Origin: JAWPMV01 sp038527215
GTDB lineage: Bacteria; Bacteroidota; Bacteroidia; J057
DNA length: 39,951 nucleotides
Reading direction: 5' to 3'
NCBI GenBank assembly: GCA_038527215.1
Contig: JBCBGC010000072.1
Coordinates: 1-39,951 of the forward strand
Made by a program: the position numbers and the translations under genes. The number at the start of each line of letters is the position of its first letter. Within the stretch, counting starts at the first letter, position 1. Below, one piece after another: positions 7,501 through 14,910 of this stretch. Below the pieces are notes generated by a model. That model did not search any database. It worked only from the letters and a program-made list of their open reading frames with translations, and was not told where the DNA came from.

Positions 7501-8955
7501 AGTCCAGGCAAAGTTGGCCGTAGCAGGAGCGTTGCCCTGATAGGTATAAATGGCGGTGTCTCCGGCACAGATCGAGGCCGGACCGACAAAGACCGAAGTA
7601 GGTACTTCTTTCACATCGATGGTCTGGCTATTGAGGGGCCCCACACAGCCATCGTCCGTAACAGTCAGGCTGATGGTTTTGGTACCGGGATTATTCCAAA
7701 TCACGCCATAAGGACCAGCGCCACTGCCCACCAAAGAGTCCGGATTATCAAAATCCCATTGGAAAAGAGCATTGGCTGAAACTACGCCCCCAAAAGAGAT
7801 CGTGGTAGGTTGCCCTGCACAAGCCTGGGCTGGAAATAAAATCACGGCTTGCGGTAATTGCTTCACGGTTACCCGAACGGTATCACGCGCTATACATCCG
7901 CTGGCTGAGGTTACAGCCAGGACATAGTCGGTGGAGGTGGCAGGGGTAACCACCGGGTTGGCCTGGGCCAGGTTGCCGGGGTTCCAAAGGAAGGTATAGC
8001 CGGGACTTCCGGTCAGGCTATTGTTCAGGGTAGACGGCTGACCGGCACAAATGGTATCCGGGCTAGCCGAAACGGTAAACTGAGGCTGATCCTGCTGGAA
8101 GTTTTCGGTGGTGAAAAGGCCTACGTTCCCACAGTTGTCAAAAACGGTATCCACCAGACTCAGAGAATAGAAGCCAGATTGGGTAGCTGCTGGACTCACA
8201 GACAGGGAGAATACCTGTCCGAAGGTGCCCCCTGCCTGACAAGTGCTGCTGGTAACGCTGGTGATGGTATAGGGTCCTCCAGGTCCAGTCAGGGTGAAGT
8301 CTGAAGCCTGTACAGAACTGCAGAGTACATTTTCCGAAAAAACGACCTCTAAGCTATCTCCATCACAGTTGACCCGTACCGGATCAAGCTGGGGAGGAAT
8401 GGTGTCCAGGATTCCGGCGGTGGAAGCAGAGAAATCCAGGGTATATCCATTGGGGGAGGCGGAGAAGTTGCTGACATTGACCACAAAGGTCTGGCCAGCA
8501 GTGACCGGGATAACGGGCTCAAAAGCGCCGCCGATCTGCCCATTAGGGCCGGTGGGACCAGTGGTGCCTGACCAGTTACAGCTCACTTCCAGGGCCGGGG
8601 TGGAAAATATGTCGGAGCAACTCGCATTGGTTAGATTATAAACGGCCCAGTCGTAATCGTCAGTCGGGTCGCTGGGGTTCAGGGTAAAAGCCAGGTTGCC
8701 AGCCGTCTGAACCGTCAGGATGTACCAAACATCGTTTTCTTCGCCGGTACCCAGACAGGAAGTGGTAGAGTCAATTTCATCCGGTAAGACCCCCTGTCCC
8801 TGATAGGAATTGGGTTGGACATATACCGCCTGACAAACAGAGAGGGCATTAAAGCAGTCTTGCTCTGGTTGCAGGGGAGGAAGTTGGGCAAAAAGGAGGT
8901 GGGGCATCAACCCTGCCAGGAGGGTGATACATAGGAGAGAGCGCAGGTAATTCAT
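4501..8955 (-). CDS. Giant secreted PKD-repeat protein with gliding-motility/T9SS type B C-terminal domain
   Basis: A 1484-residue protein. A signal peptide at 1-24 ends in LLFAQ. Residues about 30-180 form a pre-peptidase-like beta domain (DCFNALSVCQAVYVQP, ENDVWYILTVQTAG). A long series of Cys-paired immunoglobulin/PKD-like repeats of roughly 80-95 residues follows, many with a C..D..V motif and a 'VTVDPTP' type linker. The last two are canonical PKD domains (YQWDFGDGSP and WYWDFGDGQVSS). The final 85 or so residues are the CHU_C/gliding-motility domain: LFVPNVFSPNADGINDVFRV, IFDRWGREVF, EPWDGIDPQG, GVFYYALKI. In Bacteroidota this domain directs export through the type IX secretion system. 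A surface adhesin or matrix protein is the likely role. It starts 8 bp after the stop of the upstream exported protein, so the two are probably one operon. Plus-strand open frames inside it are shadows. Confidence 0.93.
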   Translation of the reverse strand: MNYLRSLLCITLLAGLMPHLLFAQLPPLQPEQDCFNALSVCQAVYVQPNSYQGQGVLPDEIDSTTSCLGTGEENDVWYILTVQTAGNLAFTLNPSDPTDDYDWAVYNLTNASCSDIFSTPALEVSCNWSGTTGPTGPNGQIGGAFEPVIPVTAGQTFVVNVSNFSASPNGYTLDFSASTAGILDTIPPQLDPVRVNCDGDSLEVVFSENVLCSSVQASDFTLTGPGGPYTITSVTSSTCQAGGTFGQVFSLSVSPAATQSGFYSLSLVDTVFDNCGNVGLFTTENFQQDQPQFTVSASPDTICAGQPSTLNNSLTGSPGYTFLWNPGNLAQANPVVTPATSTDYVLAVTSASGCIARDTVRVTVKQLPQAVILFPAQACAGQPTTISFGGVVSANALFQWDFDNPDSLVGSGAGPYGVIWNNPGTKTISLTVTDDGCVGPLNSQTIDVKEVPTSVFVGPASICAGDTAIYTYQGNAPATANFAWTFAGASYVENLGSSGTLGPYKVAWNSAGPRDVCLLVDNDGCISTQTCLTVDVKGKPKAGIAQVADQCFGNNCFTFLYTGDTDVDSLVFWNFGSDAQPPTSNSLTPGSICYQFPGEKTVSLVVSRDGCISDTTSITFELIPNPSATFSLSSSNICEGECITINYVGPAVGPNQAYAWSFGAGALPQSSSLENPGCIPYVTGGLKTISLDVTYKGCVTTATQQITVNAKPVASAGPDKTFCEGDGGVMLQGSLQGGSGQNFITWTCDQPGGCGLSANNILNPVANPAVGSSPDTITYCLQVTDVNGCVSNTDCMEVIVKPKPIMDAGADVSICKDGPGAFLNGGLAANNAAPAPITFKWIPTAGLSDSLVANPFARPDTTTIYTLVGSSANGCNSEVNTLDTLSTVTVFVVPKPIANAGPDTAVCLGQSVLLQGFGSQSGPTYTYSWTPALTGTINDPTLAAPTVSPTFTTTFSLVVTSNGCDSDADQVTVTVGTTPTLNPGSSPSICVGDSVQLDGRAAGDLGASDYDYQWSPAIGLNDPQSAKPLASPPQSTTYTLTATSPFGCGAASEQIVVTVDPTPIADILNADTLICQGDSLSLTATHSFPFGGGNPIIYRWTPENQILEGTNTPDIRISPNQTTLYEVETSIAGKCPTTDQILITVTPAVSLDLRADTTTACGGDSVQLTAVVAGGNATSPNYLYTWTPSGGLSNPGIGNPLASPDTSVVYHLRVQEGACFAEDSVALRIFPQPEADYFTSQATGCEGMEVNFLPNSPNALSYQWDFGDGSPVSNEENPTHVYNSVGSYAVTLTTVGEGGCISSVQKVTIEVSAASAADFTSVPPAGTELLLPDTRVDFTDLSAEPVGWYWDFGDGQVSSEQNPDHTYQAPGSYQVSLTVTDVNGCVSTLVLGPYIVLAPDLFVPNVFSPNADGINDVFRVEYRGVESYDIQIFDRWGREVFLSNVPDEPWDGIDPQGNRVNEGVFYYALKIGNQHYQGSITLVR

Positions 8956-8963
8956 GTGTGAGA

Positions 8964-9524
8964 CTATCTAGCTGGCAAGGTAAGCTTTGTAAGGGAGAGG
9001 CTAAAAGAATCACCCATTTTGTCTTTCATTCCTTCGGGAGCGGCTAAGCCCAGGGCACTAAAGTCCATGCTCAGGCTCAGGTTGGCATCGAAAGATTGAG
9101 GAGAAAAACGAATGTTGGTGAGGGTAGCCTGGAAATTGACCTGCTGGTCATTGTAGCGAATCTGTCCTGGGACGGTGATCTGGTCTATTTCTTTCGCAGA
9201 CCCAGGAAGGAGACCCAGCATACTTAAGTCAAGCTCCAATTGCATCAGACGGTTGGCCTGAGGAATAAAGGCTTCCTGAAAGGCTGTCTGGTTCTGGGCA
9301 CTGGCCCCCATCAGAAAGGCTCCGGTTTTGGCCATTAATTCCATTTTGCTCTGTTCCGGGAACAGCTTGCAGACCATTTGGTTGGTAGACCATTCGGTGG
9401 TAGCGCTGGCTCCCTGGCTAGAGAGAACGGCTTTATGGGTACCGATATAGTTTTGGGCAAACAGACCCAGTCCGGAGAGAGATAAGAGGAGCAGGAGGGA
9501 CAGAACTTTATTGGTAATCATCAT
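8964..9524 (-). CDS. Small exported protein, possibly YceI-like
   Basis: A 186-residue protein with a clear signal peptide (MMITNKVLSLLLLLSLSGLGLFAQ). The start at 9524 is preferred over 9635 because the longer version would place a charged, cysteine-containing stretch before the signal peptide and would overlap the end of rny and its terminator. The mature part opens YIGTHKAVL and shows an amphipathic beta pattern: VPGQIRYNDQQVNFQATLTNI, FDANLSLSMDFSALGL and a closing FSLSLTKLTL. This resembles the lipocalin-like YceI family of periplasmic lipid-binding proteins, but the match is by pattern only. It is the first gene of a two-gene operon with the giant PKD protein 8 bp downstream, which suggests a cell-envelope role linked to that protein. 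Confidence in coding is high, in family low. Confidence 0.8.
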   Translation of the reverse strand: MMITNKVLSLLLLLSLSGLGLFAQNYIGTHKAVLSSQGASATTEWSTNQMVCKLFPEQSKMELMAKTGAFLMGASAQNQTAFQEAFIPQANRLMQLELDLSMLGLLPGSAKEIDQITVPGQIRYNDQQVNFQATLTNIRFSPQSFDANLSLSMDFSALGLAAPEGMKDKMGDSFSLSLTKLTLPAR

Positions 9525-9557
9525 TGGATATTTGAAAAGCGGTCCCCCAATATACAG

Positions 9558-9585
9558 AAAAAACGCCTGCCGGATAGGGCAGGCG
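9558..9585 (-). terminator. Intrinsic terminator of rny operon
   Basis: On the minus strand an 8-bp GC-rich perfect stem (CGCCTGCC / GGCAGGCG) with a 6-nt loop is followed by six T. It lies 33 bp after the rny stop and ends the coiled-coil/zapA/rny transcript just before the exported-protein gene. Confidence 0.9.
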
Positions 9586-9618
9586 CTTAGGTTATTTCTG
9601 CAAAGTCGGGAAGGGAGC

Positions 9619-11202
9619 CTATTTGGCGTAAGCAATGGCTCTTTTTTCCCGAATCACGGTTACTTTGATATGACCAGGGTATTGCATGTCCTTCATGATT
9701 TTCTGAGAAATGTCGAAGGCCAACTGGTCGGCTTTGTCATCGCTGACTTTTTCACTTTCGACGATTACCCTTAGTTCACGACCGGCCTGGATGGCGTAGG
9801 TTTTCATCACGCCTGGATAGGAAAGGCCTAGTTGTTCCAGGTCTTTCAGGCGCTGGATGTAGCTTTCCACGATTTCCCGACGCGCGCCAGGACGAGAACC
9901 ACTGATGGCATCACAAGCCTGGACCAGGGGAGAAATCAAGGCGGTCATTTCGATTTCATCGTGGTGGGCACCGATCGCATTACACACATCCTGATGCTCG
10001 CCATATTTTTTCGCCAACTCCATTCCCAATAAGGCGTGGGGCAGATCAGAGTGGTCCTCTGCTACCTTGCCAATATCATGGAGCAGACCAGCCCGCTTGG
10101 CTTTTTTGATATCCATGCCTAATTCCGCGGCCATGATGGCGCAGAGGTTGGCAACCTCCCGGGAGTGCTTGAGCAGGTTCTGGCCGTAAGAGGAACGGTA
10201 TTTCATCCGACCTACCATACGGATCAGTTCTGGACGCAGGCCGTGGATGCCGAGATCAATTACGGTTCTTTCTCCCAGTTCAATGATTTCTTCTTCTATT
10301 TTCTTGGTGGTTTTGTTTACCACTTCCTCAATCCGAGCCGGGTGAATCCGTCCGTCCGTTACGAGCTTATGCAGGGAAAGACGGGCTACTTCCCTTCTCA
10401 CCGGATCAAAGCCAGAAAGAATGATGGCTTCCGGGGTATCATCTACGACAATCTCAATTCCAGTAGCCATCTCCAGGGCCCGGATGTTTCGTCCTTCCCG
10501 ACCGATAATCCGTCCTTTGATTTCGTCATTTTCGAGGGGGAAAACCGTAACGGTATTCTCAATGGCATGCTCGGCCGCGGTACGCTGAATGGTCTCAATC
10601 ACCACCTTCTTGGCCTGCTTGGTGGCGGTGAGCTTGGCATCTTCAAAAATTTCTTTGATAAAGGCTGAGGCTTCGGTTTCGGCTTCCTGCTTGAGGGCTT
10701 CTACCATATTGGCCTTAGCTTCTTCGGCGGAGAGGCCCGCAATTTTCTCCAGGTCTTTGACCTGTTTTTGACGGAGCGTTTCAACCTCTTCCTGCTTTCT
10801 CTCCAGCATCTCCAACTGCTTGCCGAGGTTTTCTTTGATCGAGCGAATAGATTGCTGTTCGCGCTTTACTTCATTCTTATCCTGGCGGATTTTTTCATCC
10901 CGCTGCTCCATTTGCTGCTCTCGCTGGCGAAGTTTGTTTTGCCGGTTATCCAGCTTTTCCTTCTCCCGCTTGGCGTTCTGTTCGAATTTGTTCTTGAGCT
11001 GTTGGTACTTTTCGTTGGCCCGGGTAATTCTTTCCTGTTTGATTTCTTCTCCCTTAAGTTCAGCTTCTTTAATGATGATTTCCACCTTGTCTTTGGCGGT
11101 TTCAATCATTTTGCTGTTGGCAGTTTTCAAGAGATACCGACTGATAATATAGCCTAACAAGAGGCCGACTACGAGACCAATTACACCTAAAATAATATCC
11201 AT
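9619..11202 (-). CDS. rny: Ribonuclease Y
   Basis: A 527-residue protein with full RNase Y architecture: one N-terminal membrane helix (1-25), a long highly charged coiled coil (about 30-210), a KH RNA-binding domain with GRIIGREGRN at 229-239, and an HD phosphohydrolase domain with His346 and the LLHDIGKV motif (His375-Asp376). RNase Y is a membrane-anchored endoribonuclease that starts bulk mRNA decay and processes operon transcripts. Length is typical of the family (about 520). It is the last gene of a block with zapA (85-bp gap) and a small coiled-coil protein, an arrangement I recall as common in Bacteroidota. A strong terminator follows. The start MDIILGVIG leads straight into the membrane helix. 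Plus-strand open frames here are antisense shadows of the charged coiled coil. Confidence 0.97.
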   Translation of the reverse strand: MDIILGVIGLVVGLLLGYIISRYLLKTANSKMIETAKDKVEIIIKEAELKGEEIKQERITRANEKYQQLKNKFEQNAKREKEKLDNRQNKLRQREQQMEQRDEKIRQDKNEVKREQQSIRSIKENLGKQLEMLERKQEEVETLRQKQVKDLEKIAGLSAEEAKANMVEALKQEAETEASAFIKEIFEDAKLTATKQAKKVVIETIQRTAAEHAIENTVTVFPLENDEIKGRIIGREGRNIRALEMATGIEIVVDDTPEAIILSGFDPVRREVARLSLHKLVTDGRIHPARIEEVVNKTTKKIEEEIIELGERTVIDLGIHGLRPELIRMVGRMKYRSSYGQNLLKHSREVANLCAIMAAELGMDIKKAKRAGLLHDIGKVAEDHSDLPHALLGMELAKKYGEHQDVCNAIGAHHDEIEMTALISPLVQACDAISGSRPGARREIVESYIQRLKDLEQLGLSYPGVMKTYAIQAGRELRVIVESEKVSDDKADQLAFDISQKIMKDMQYPGHIKVTVIREKRAIAYAK

Positions 11203-11287
11203 CTTATCTATAAGATTAAGGATTGAACAAGGGCGAATACCTTGAATCTACCTTCCGAAGAAGGCACTGATAAAAAGATGGGATAGC

Positions 11288-11590
11288 TTAATTCACATCG
11301 GACATTTGCAAGCTCTTGTTGAGCTTTTGTTCCAGCTCGGCCAACTCGGCCAGGGCGGCTGTTTTCTGTTTTTCGTCCTTTGCCTGTTGACTTAAATAAG
11401 TGGTCATCGTCTCCAGGCAGCACATGATCGCAATATCCAAATCGTCTTGCGTAGGATATTGAGCCTTAAAGGCTTTGATCTTCGCATTGATGGTGTCCGC
11501 CGCTTCCCTGATCACCGCTGCTTCATCTTCATCTACTACGGCAGGGAATTGTCGTCCGAATATGTTTATGCTAATGGAATGCTTTTCCAA
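11288..11590 (-). CDS. zapA: Cell division protein ZapA
   Basis: A 100-residue protein with the ZapA pattern. The N-terminal beta region SISINIFGRQFPAVVDEDE is followed by AAVIREAADTINAKI and a long C-terminal helix rich in Glu/Lys/Leu that forms the dimer/tetramer coiled coil. ZapA binds FtsZ filaments in the cytoplasm and bundles them at the septum. It lies 25 bp downstream of the small coiled-coil gene and 85 bp upstream of rny on the same strand, so all three are likely co-transcribed from the promoter at 11928-11959. Gap sizes leave no room for a 6S RNA gene, which neighbours zapA in proteobacteria. The smaller open frame at 11208-11423 on the same strand is a frame shadow. Confidence 0.93.
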   Translation of the reverse strand: MEKHSISINIFGRQFPAVVDEDEAAVIREAADTINAKIKAFKAQYPTQDDLDIAIMCCLETMTTYLSQQAKDEKQKTAALAELAELEQKLNKSLQMSDVN

Positions 11591-11615
11591 AGGGTAATCT
11601 TTTTACCAGTTTATG

Positions 11616-11906
11616 CTATTCGCCAAAACTTTTGAGACATTCGTCTATCTCCTTTATATACATGTCAATTTTGTCTTTCACGGCTTGGCGCGCTACGTCA
11701 TCGGTGTCGAGGTGCTGACTCAACTTTGCCGCTTCGATCCGGTCTTCCACCTGATCCAGGGCCCGATCCTTGTCCGCTAGCGCGGATTTCAGGACTCCGA
11801 CTGTTTCAGCCAATTGCGCTTTCTCATCCTTGAGTTTGAGGATAACGCGCTCCAATCGTCCCATTTTTCGATTGGTTTCCTGAAGTTTTCGGAGTAATTC
11901 ATCCAT
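11616..11906 (-). CDS. Small coiled-coil protein upstream of zapA
   Basis: A 96-residue protein that is almost wholly helical: MDELLRKLQETNRKMGRLE, then heptad-like repeats through about residue 65, and a short C-terminal helix. It has no membrane segment, cysteine cluster or catalytic motif. I recall small coiled-coil proteins of this size directly upstream of zapA in other Bacteroidota. By position and shape it could act with ZapA in the way ZapB does in Escherichia coli, but the sequence does not prove that. The gene is the first of the zapA/rny operon, with a well-placed promoter 22 bp upstream. The ATG at 11906 is the only start compatible with that promoter and full helix length. Confidence 0.85.
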   Translation of the reverse strand: MDELLRKLQETNRKMGRLERVILKLKDEKAQLAETVGVLKSALADKDRALDQVEDRIEAAKLSQHLDTDDVARQAVKDKIDMYIKEIDECLKSFGE

Positions 11907-11927
11907 GCTATTCCAGAGCTCCGAATG

Positions 11928-11959
11928 TCAAATTACCAAATTTTTCTAGAGTATTCAAA
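11928..11959 (-). promoter_or_regulatory. Promoter of coiled-coil/zapA/rny operon (TTTG-N20-TAATTTGA)
   Basis: On the minus strand TTTG (11959-11956), a 20-nt spacer and TAATTTGA (11935-11928) give a good match to the Bacteroidota promoter. The predicted start lies near 11921, about 15 nt before the ATG at 11906. Confidence 0.65.
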
Positions 11960-12044
11960 GAACGGGAAGCTTTCGTCTAATACTTCAATAAAGAATGCAC
12001 AACTCCTTATGAATTAGCTACTTGCTTCGGGGCTAAAAAGCCTG

Positions 12045-14435
12045 TTATCTTCTCACTTCTGCCCCCAGTTCCTGGGTCAGCATACTTTCCACCCGCTGCA
12101 TGACTTTATCGGCGGCTTTATCCGCCAGGGTTTTCTGATCATCGCGCAATTCAATGGAGATGAGATAACTCTTTTTGTCTTCCGGAATGCCTTTCCCCTG
12201 ATACACATCTCGCAAGTCTACGGAACGGATCAATTTAGGATTTGCTTTAGGTACCAGCGCATGAATTTCGCCGAAGCTCGCCTGCTGGTCGATCAGCAAA
12301 CTCAAGTCCCGACGCATAGACGGATACAGAGGAATCGCTTGATAGCTGATCTGCTGCTCGAAATGAATCTCTACCAGCAGGGCCCAATTGGCAATCAGAT
12401 AGTATACTTCATTCCGCAGTTCGTTGGCTTCACTCAACTCACTGTGAACTTTCCCGTAGGTAAGGACCACTTTTCCATTATGGACCAGCTCAAGACAATA
12501 GGCGAAATCCGGATGGCTCGCTTCTCGGAGTTTGCCAGAGAAGCCAAAGGTCCGTTGCAAGCGCTCTACTTCACGTCCCAGGGTGGTCAGGCTGACGGCA
12601 GCCTGAGGGCCCCGCCAGTGAGGAGGAGAACTGTGTCCGGAAATCCCGATGGCCAGCCACTCTTTCTCTTCATAGCCCGAGCCTTTTTTCCGATAGGTCT
12701 TCCCAAATTCGTAAAAAGCCAGATCTTCTTGCTGCCGATTCTGGTTGTAGCGCATCGACTCCAACATGCCAGGCAGGAGGGATTGCCGCATGATGCCCAG
12801 TTCTTCTCCCAGCGGATTGACCAGGGCCACGGCTTGCTCATCTCCCAGGTTCTTGTGAACCAAAGAGTTGTTCAGAATTTCGTGTAGTCCCTGAGCCGCC
12901 AGGGTATTGGCATATTTTTCCTTCAGGCGAAACGCGTCCTGATAGGCTTTGTCAGAAAGGGAAGCATTGAGGGCCTGTGGAATGTCGATGTTGTTATATC
13001 CATACACCCGGAGGATGTCCTCAATGACATCAATGTCCCGCTGAACGTCCACCCGATAGGGAGGGACTTCAAGGGATAAGAGATCTCCCTCTCCGGAAAC
13101 CCTTACTTCCAGGGCTTCGAGGATATCGATGATTTCCTCCCGGGAAATTTCTTTACCAATGATGCGCTGGGTTTTGGCGATGGAAAGCGATACCGGGAAA
13201 TAAGGGAAATCTGATAGCTTTACATCGGACATAGCGGAGGCTGTACCTCCGGCGATCTCTACGATGAGACTTGCCGCACGCAGCGCAGCCGTTGGGGTCA
13301 TATAGGGATCTACCCCGCGTTCGAAGCGAAAAGATGAATCGGACTGCAGGCCGAGGCGCTTTGAAGTCCTGCGAACCGTACCGGGGTCGAAATAGGCCGC
13401 TTCCAGGAAGACATTTTTTGTCTCCTCGGTTACGCCTGAATTGAGTCCTCCCATTACGCCACCGATACATAAGCCCCGTTCTCCATCACAAATCATCAGG
13501 TCCTGCCCGGCTTTGATGGTTCTTTCTACCTCATCCAGGGTTTCGAAAGGGGTATCTTCCGCCAGGGTCTTGACGATGATTTGGCCCCCTTTGAGTTGAT
13601 CGGCATCGAAAGCATGTAAGGGCTGCCCGAGTTCAAACATCACGTAATTGGTGATGTCCACAATATTATTGATGGGTCGTAAGCCAATGGTAGTGAGCCT
13701 TTTCTGCATCCACTCCGGACTGGGCGCTACCCGAATGCCTTCCAGGTAAATGGAAACATAGCGCTTACAGCGTTCAGGGTCTTCAATGGTGACAGAAATG
13801 GGATTGGGCTTTCCCGCATCAGCCTGCACCGATATAGGCGGCAACTTCGGCTGAGTACGTAAATAGGCCGCAATATCTCTCGCTGCCCCATAGTGAGAGG
13901 CCCCGTCTATCCGGTTGGGCGTGAGATCTATTTCCAGGGCATAGTCGATGGATACGTTGAGATAAGGCAGGGCCGGGGCCCCTACTTCCGCTGATTCATC
14001 CAAGACCATGATGCCATCATGTTCCGTTCCTAAGCCCAGTTCGTCCTCCGCACAGATCATACCCTGAGAGACCTCTCCGCGTACTTTTTGTTTCTTGATT
14101 TTAAATGGCGAATCCGAGCCAAAAGGGAGCAGGGTGGTTCCCACGGTAGCCAGGGGGACTTTTTGTCCTGCTGCTACATTCGGGGCCCCGCAGACAATGT
14201 GCAAGGGCTCTTCTGCTCCTACATTCACCAGGCAGACCTTGAGTCGGTCTGCATTGGGATGCTGACTGGCTTGCAGCACCTCGCCTACAATGACCCCTTC
14301 AAGGTCATTAAACGCGCCTCCTATCTTCTCTACTTTTCCTACTTCCAATCCCAACATGGTCAGGACGTCGGCCAAGGCTCGCGGCTCGTACTCAACATCC
14401 AGATAGGTTTTTAGCCAGTTATATGAAATTTTCAT
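12045..14435 (-). CDS. pheT: Phenylalanine--tRNA ligase beta subunit
   Basis: A 796-residue protein, the usual PheT length. Domains in order: an EMAPII-like tRNA-binding OB fold at about 40-155 (GVIVGEVLQASQHPNADRLKVC, KKQKVRGEVSQGM), the B3/B4 editing domain with NNIVDITNYVMFELGQPLHAFDADQ (about 255-282), the B5 domain around 410-490, the core synthetase-like region and a C-terminal ferredoxin-like anticodon-binding domain (about 700-796, YPSMRRDLSLLID). PheT pairs with PheS to charge tRNA-Phe and hydrolyses misacylated Tyr. No pheS gene lies next to it in this window. The -7 box TACCTTTG at 14489-14496 gives it its own promoter. It is followed at 138 bp by the coiled-coil gene, which has a separate promoter. 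Confidence 0.97.
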   Translation of the reverse strand: MKISYNWLKTYLDVEYEPRALADVLTMLGLEVGKVEKIGGAFNDLEGVIVGEVLQASQHPNADRLKVCLVNVGAEEPLHIVCGAPNVAAGQKVPLATVGTTLLPFGSDSPFKIKKQKVRGEVSQGMICAEDELGLGTEHDGIMVLDESAEVGAPALPYLNVSIDYALEIDLTPNRIDGASHYGAARDIAAYLRTQPKLPPISVQADAGKPNPISVTIEDPERCKRYVSIYLEGIRVAPSPEWMQKRLTTIGLRPINNIVDITNYVMFELGQPLHAFDADQLKGGQIIVKTLAEDTPFETLDEVERTIKAGQDLMICDGERGLCIGGVMGGLNSGVTEETKNVFLEAAYFDPGTVRRTSKRLGLQSDSSFRFERGVDPYMTPTAALRAASLIVEIAGGTASAMSDVKLSDFPYFPVSLSIAKTQRIIGKEISREEIIDILEALEVRVSGEGDLLSLEVPPYRVDVQRDIDVIEDILRVYGYNNIDIPQALNASLSDKAYQDAFRLKEKYANTLAAQGLHEILNNSLVHKNLGDEQAVALVNPLGEELGIMRQSLLPGMLESMRYNQNRQQEDLAFYEFGKTYRKKGSGYEEKEWLAIGISGHSSPPHWRGPQAAVSLTTLGREVERLQRTFGFSGKLREASHPDFAYCLELVHNGKVVLTYGKVHSELSEANELRNEVYYLIANWALLVEIHFEQQISYQAIPLYPSMRRDLSLLIDQQASFGEIHALVPKANPKLIRSVDLRDVYQGKGIPEDKKSYLISIELRDDQKTLADKAADKVMQRVESMLTQELGAEVRR

Positions 14436-14910
14436 GCTCGAGTGAAACTTAGATTTTCCCCAGGCTTTACATACGGGAAAATATCAGGCAAAGGTAGGAA
14501 ATCTACTTTTATCCGCTAAATAAAAATCGGGCCTTTCTCTTTCGCCCGGGTCCCGATCTCAAAATCTGTTTTGCTAAAGGGAATTAAGGCTACATACCTG
14601 TCAGCATCGAATTGTTTCTACTCGCCCAACAAAACGTGCAGATAGAAATTTCTCGCTTTGAACATTCATTGAAATTATTTATGATTAAGGCGCTTTTTGA
14701 TGCCCCCTGATTCTTCAAAAGAAAATCCCTTTTATTTACCGGAAATAGCCTCAATATTTTTTTTGGTCCGCAAAATGAGAATCAGGCAAGGTTTTTGCGG
14801 AATAATAGCATTGCGCAAATGGTAAAATCAACCGTGAATTCCTAATACAATTAGGTAGTTCTTCGCCTGTTCAAGAAAGGAAAGAGAGAAATAATCTGTA
14901 ACTTGATTTT
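14436..14910. other. 475-bp intergenic region between divergent pheT and histidine kinase genes
   Basis: It holds the pheT promoter at one end and, presumably, the kinase promoter at the other. An AT-rich stretch with a dyad CCTAAT-ACA-ATTAGG (14841-14855) lies 56 bp before the kinase start and could be an operator. A GC-rich imperfect palindrome lies near 14528-14560 (ATCGGG ... CCCGAT). TAACTTGA ends about 10 bp before the kinase ATG. No tRNA, small ORF or riboswitch was recognised. Confidence 0.5.
14489..14496 (-). promoter_or_regulatory. -7 element of pheT
   Basis: On the minus strand TACCTTTG, an exact TAnnTTTG match, gives a leader of about 45 nt. The -33 region has only a weak TTTAG about 20 nt upstream. 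Confidence 0.5.

Noticed and set aside
5041..8641. Several plus-strand open frames of 60-240 codons
   Set aside because: They are shadows of the PKD-repeat protein on the minus strand, with no family signatures and Arg/Gly-rich composition typical of antisense frames.
10768..11157. Plus-strand hydrophobic open frames resembling membrane proteins
   Set aside because: They are antisense of the charged RNase Y coiled coil; Lys/Glu codons read backwards as Phe/Leu/Ser produce false hydrophobicity.
11203..11287. Possible 6S RNA next to zapA
   Set aside because: The 85-bp gap to rny and the 25-bp gap to the coiled-coil gene are too short for a typical 6S RNA of about 180 nt.
4488..11931. Shared 12-mer TCCGAATGTCAA at 4488-4499 and 11920-11931
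   Set aside because: There are two occurrences with no common flanks or structure; the second overlaps a promoter region. Chance or weak intergenic bias explains it, though CCGAATG also occurs in the 18709 repeat.
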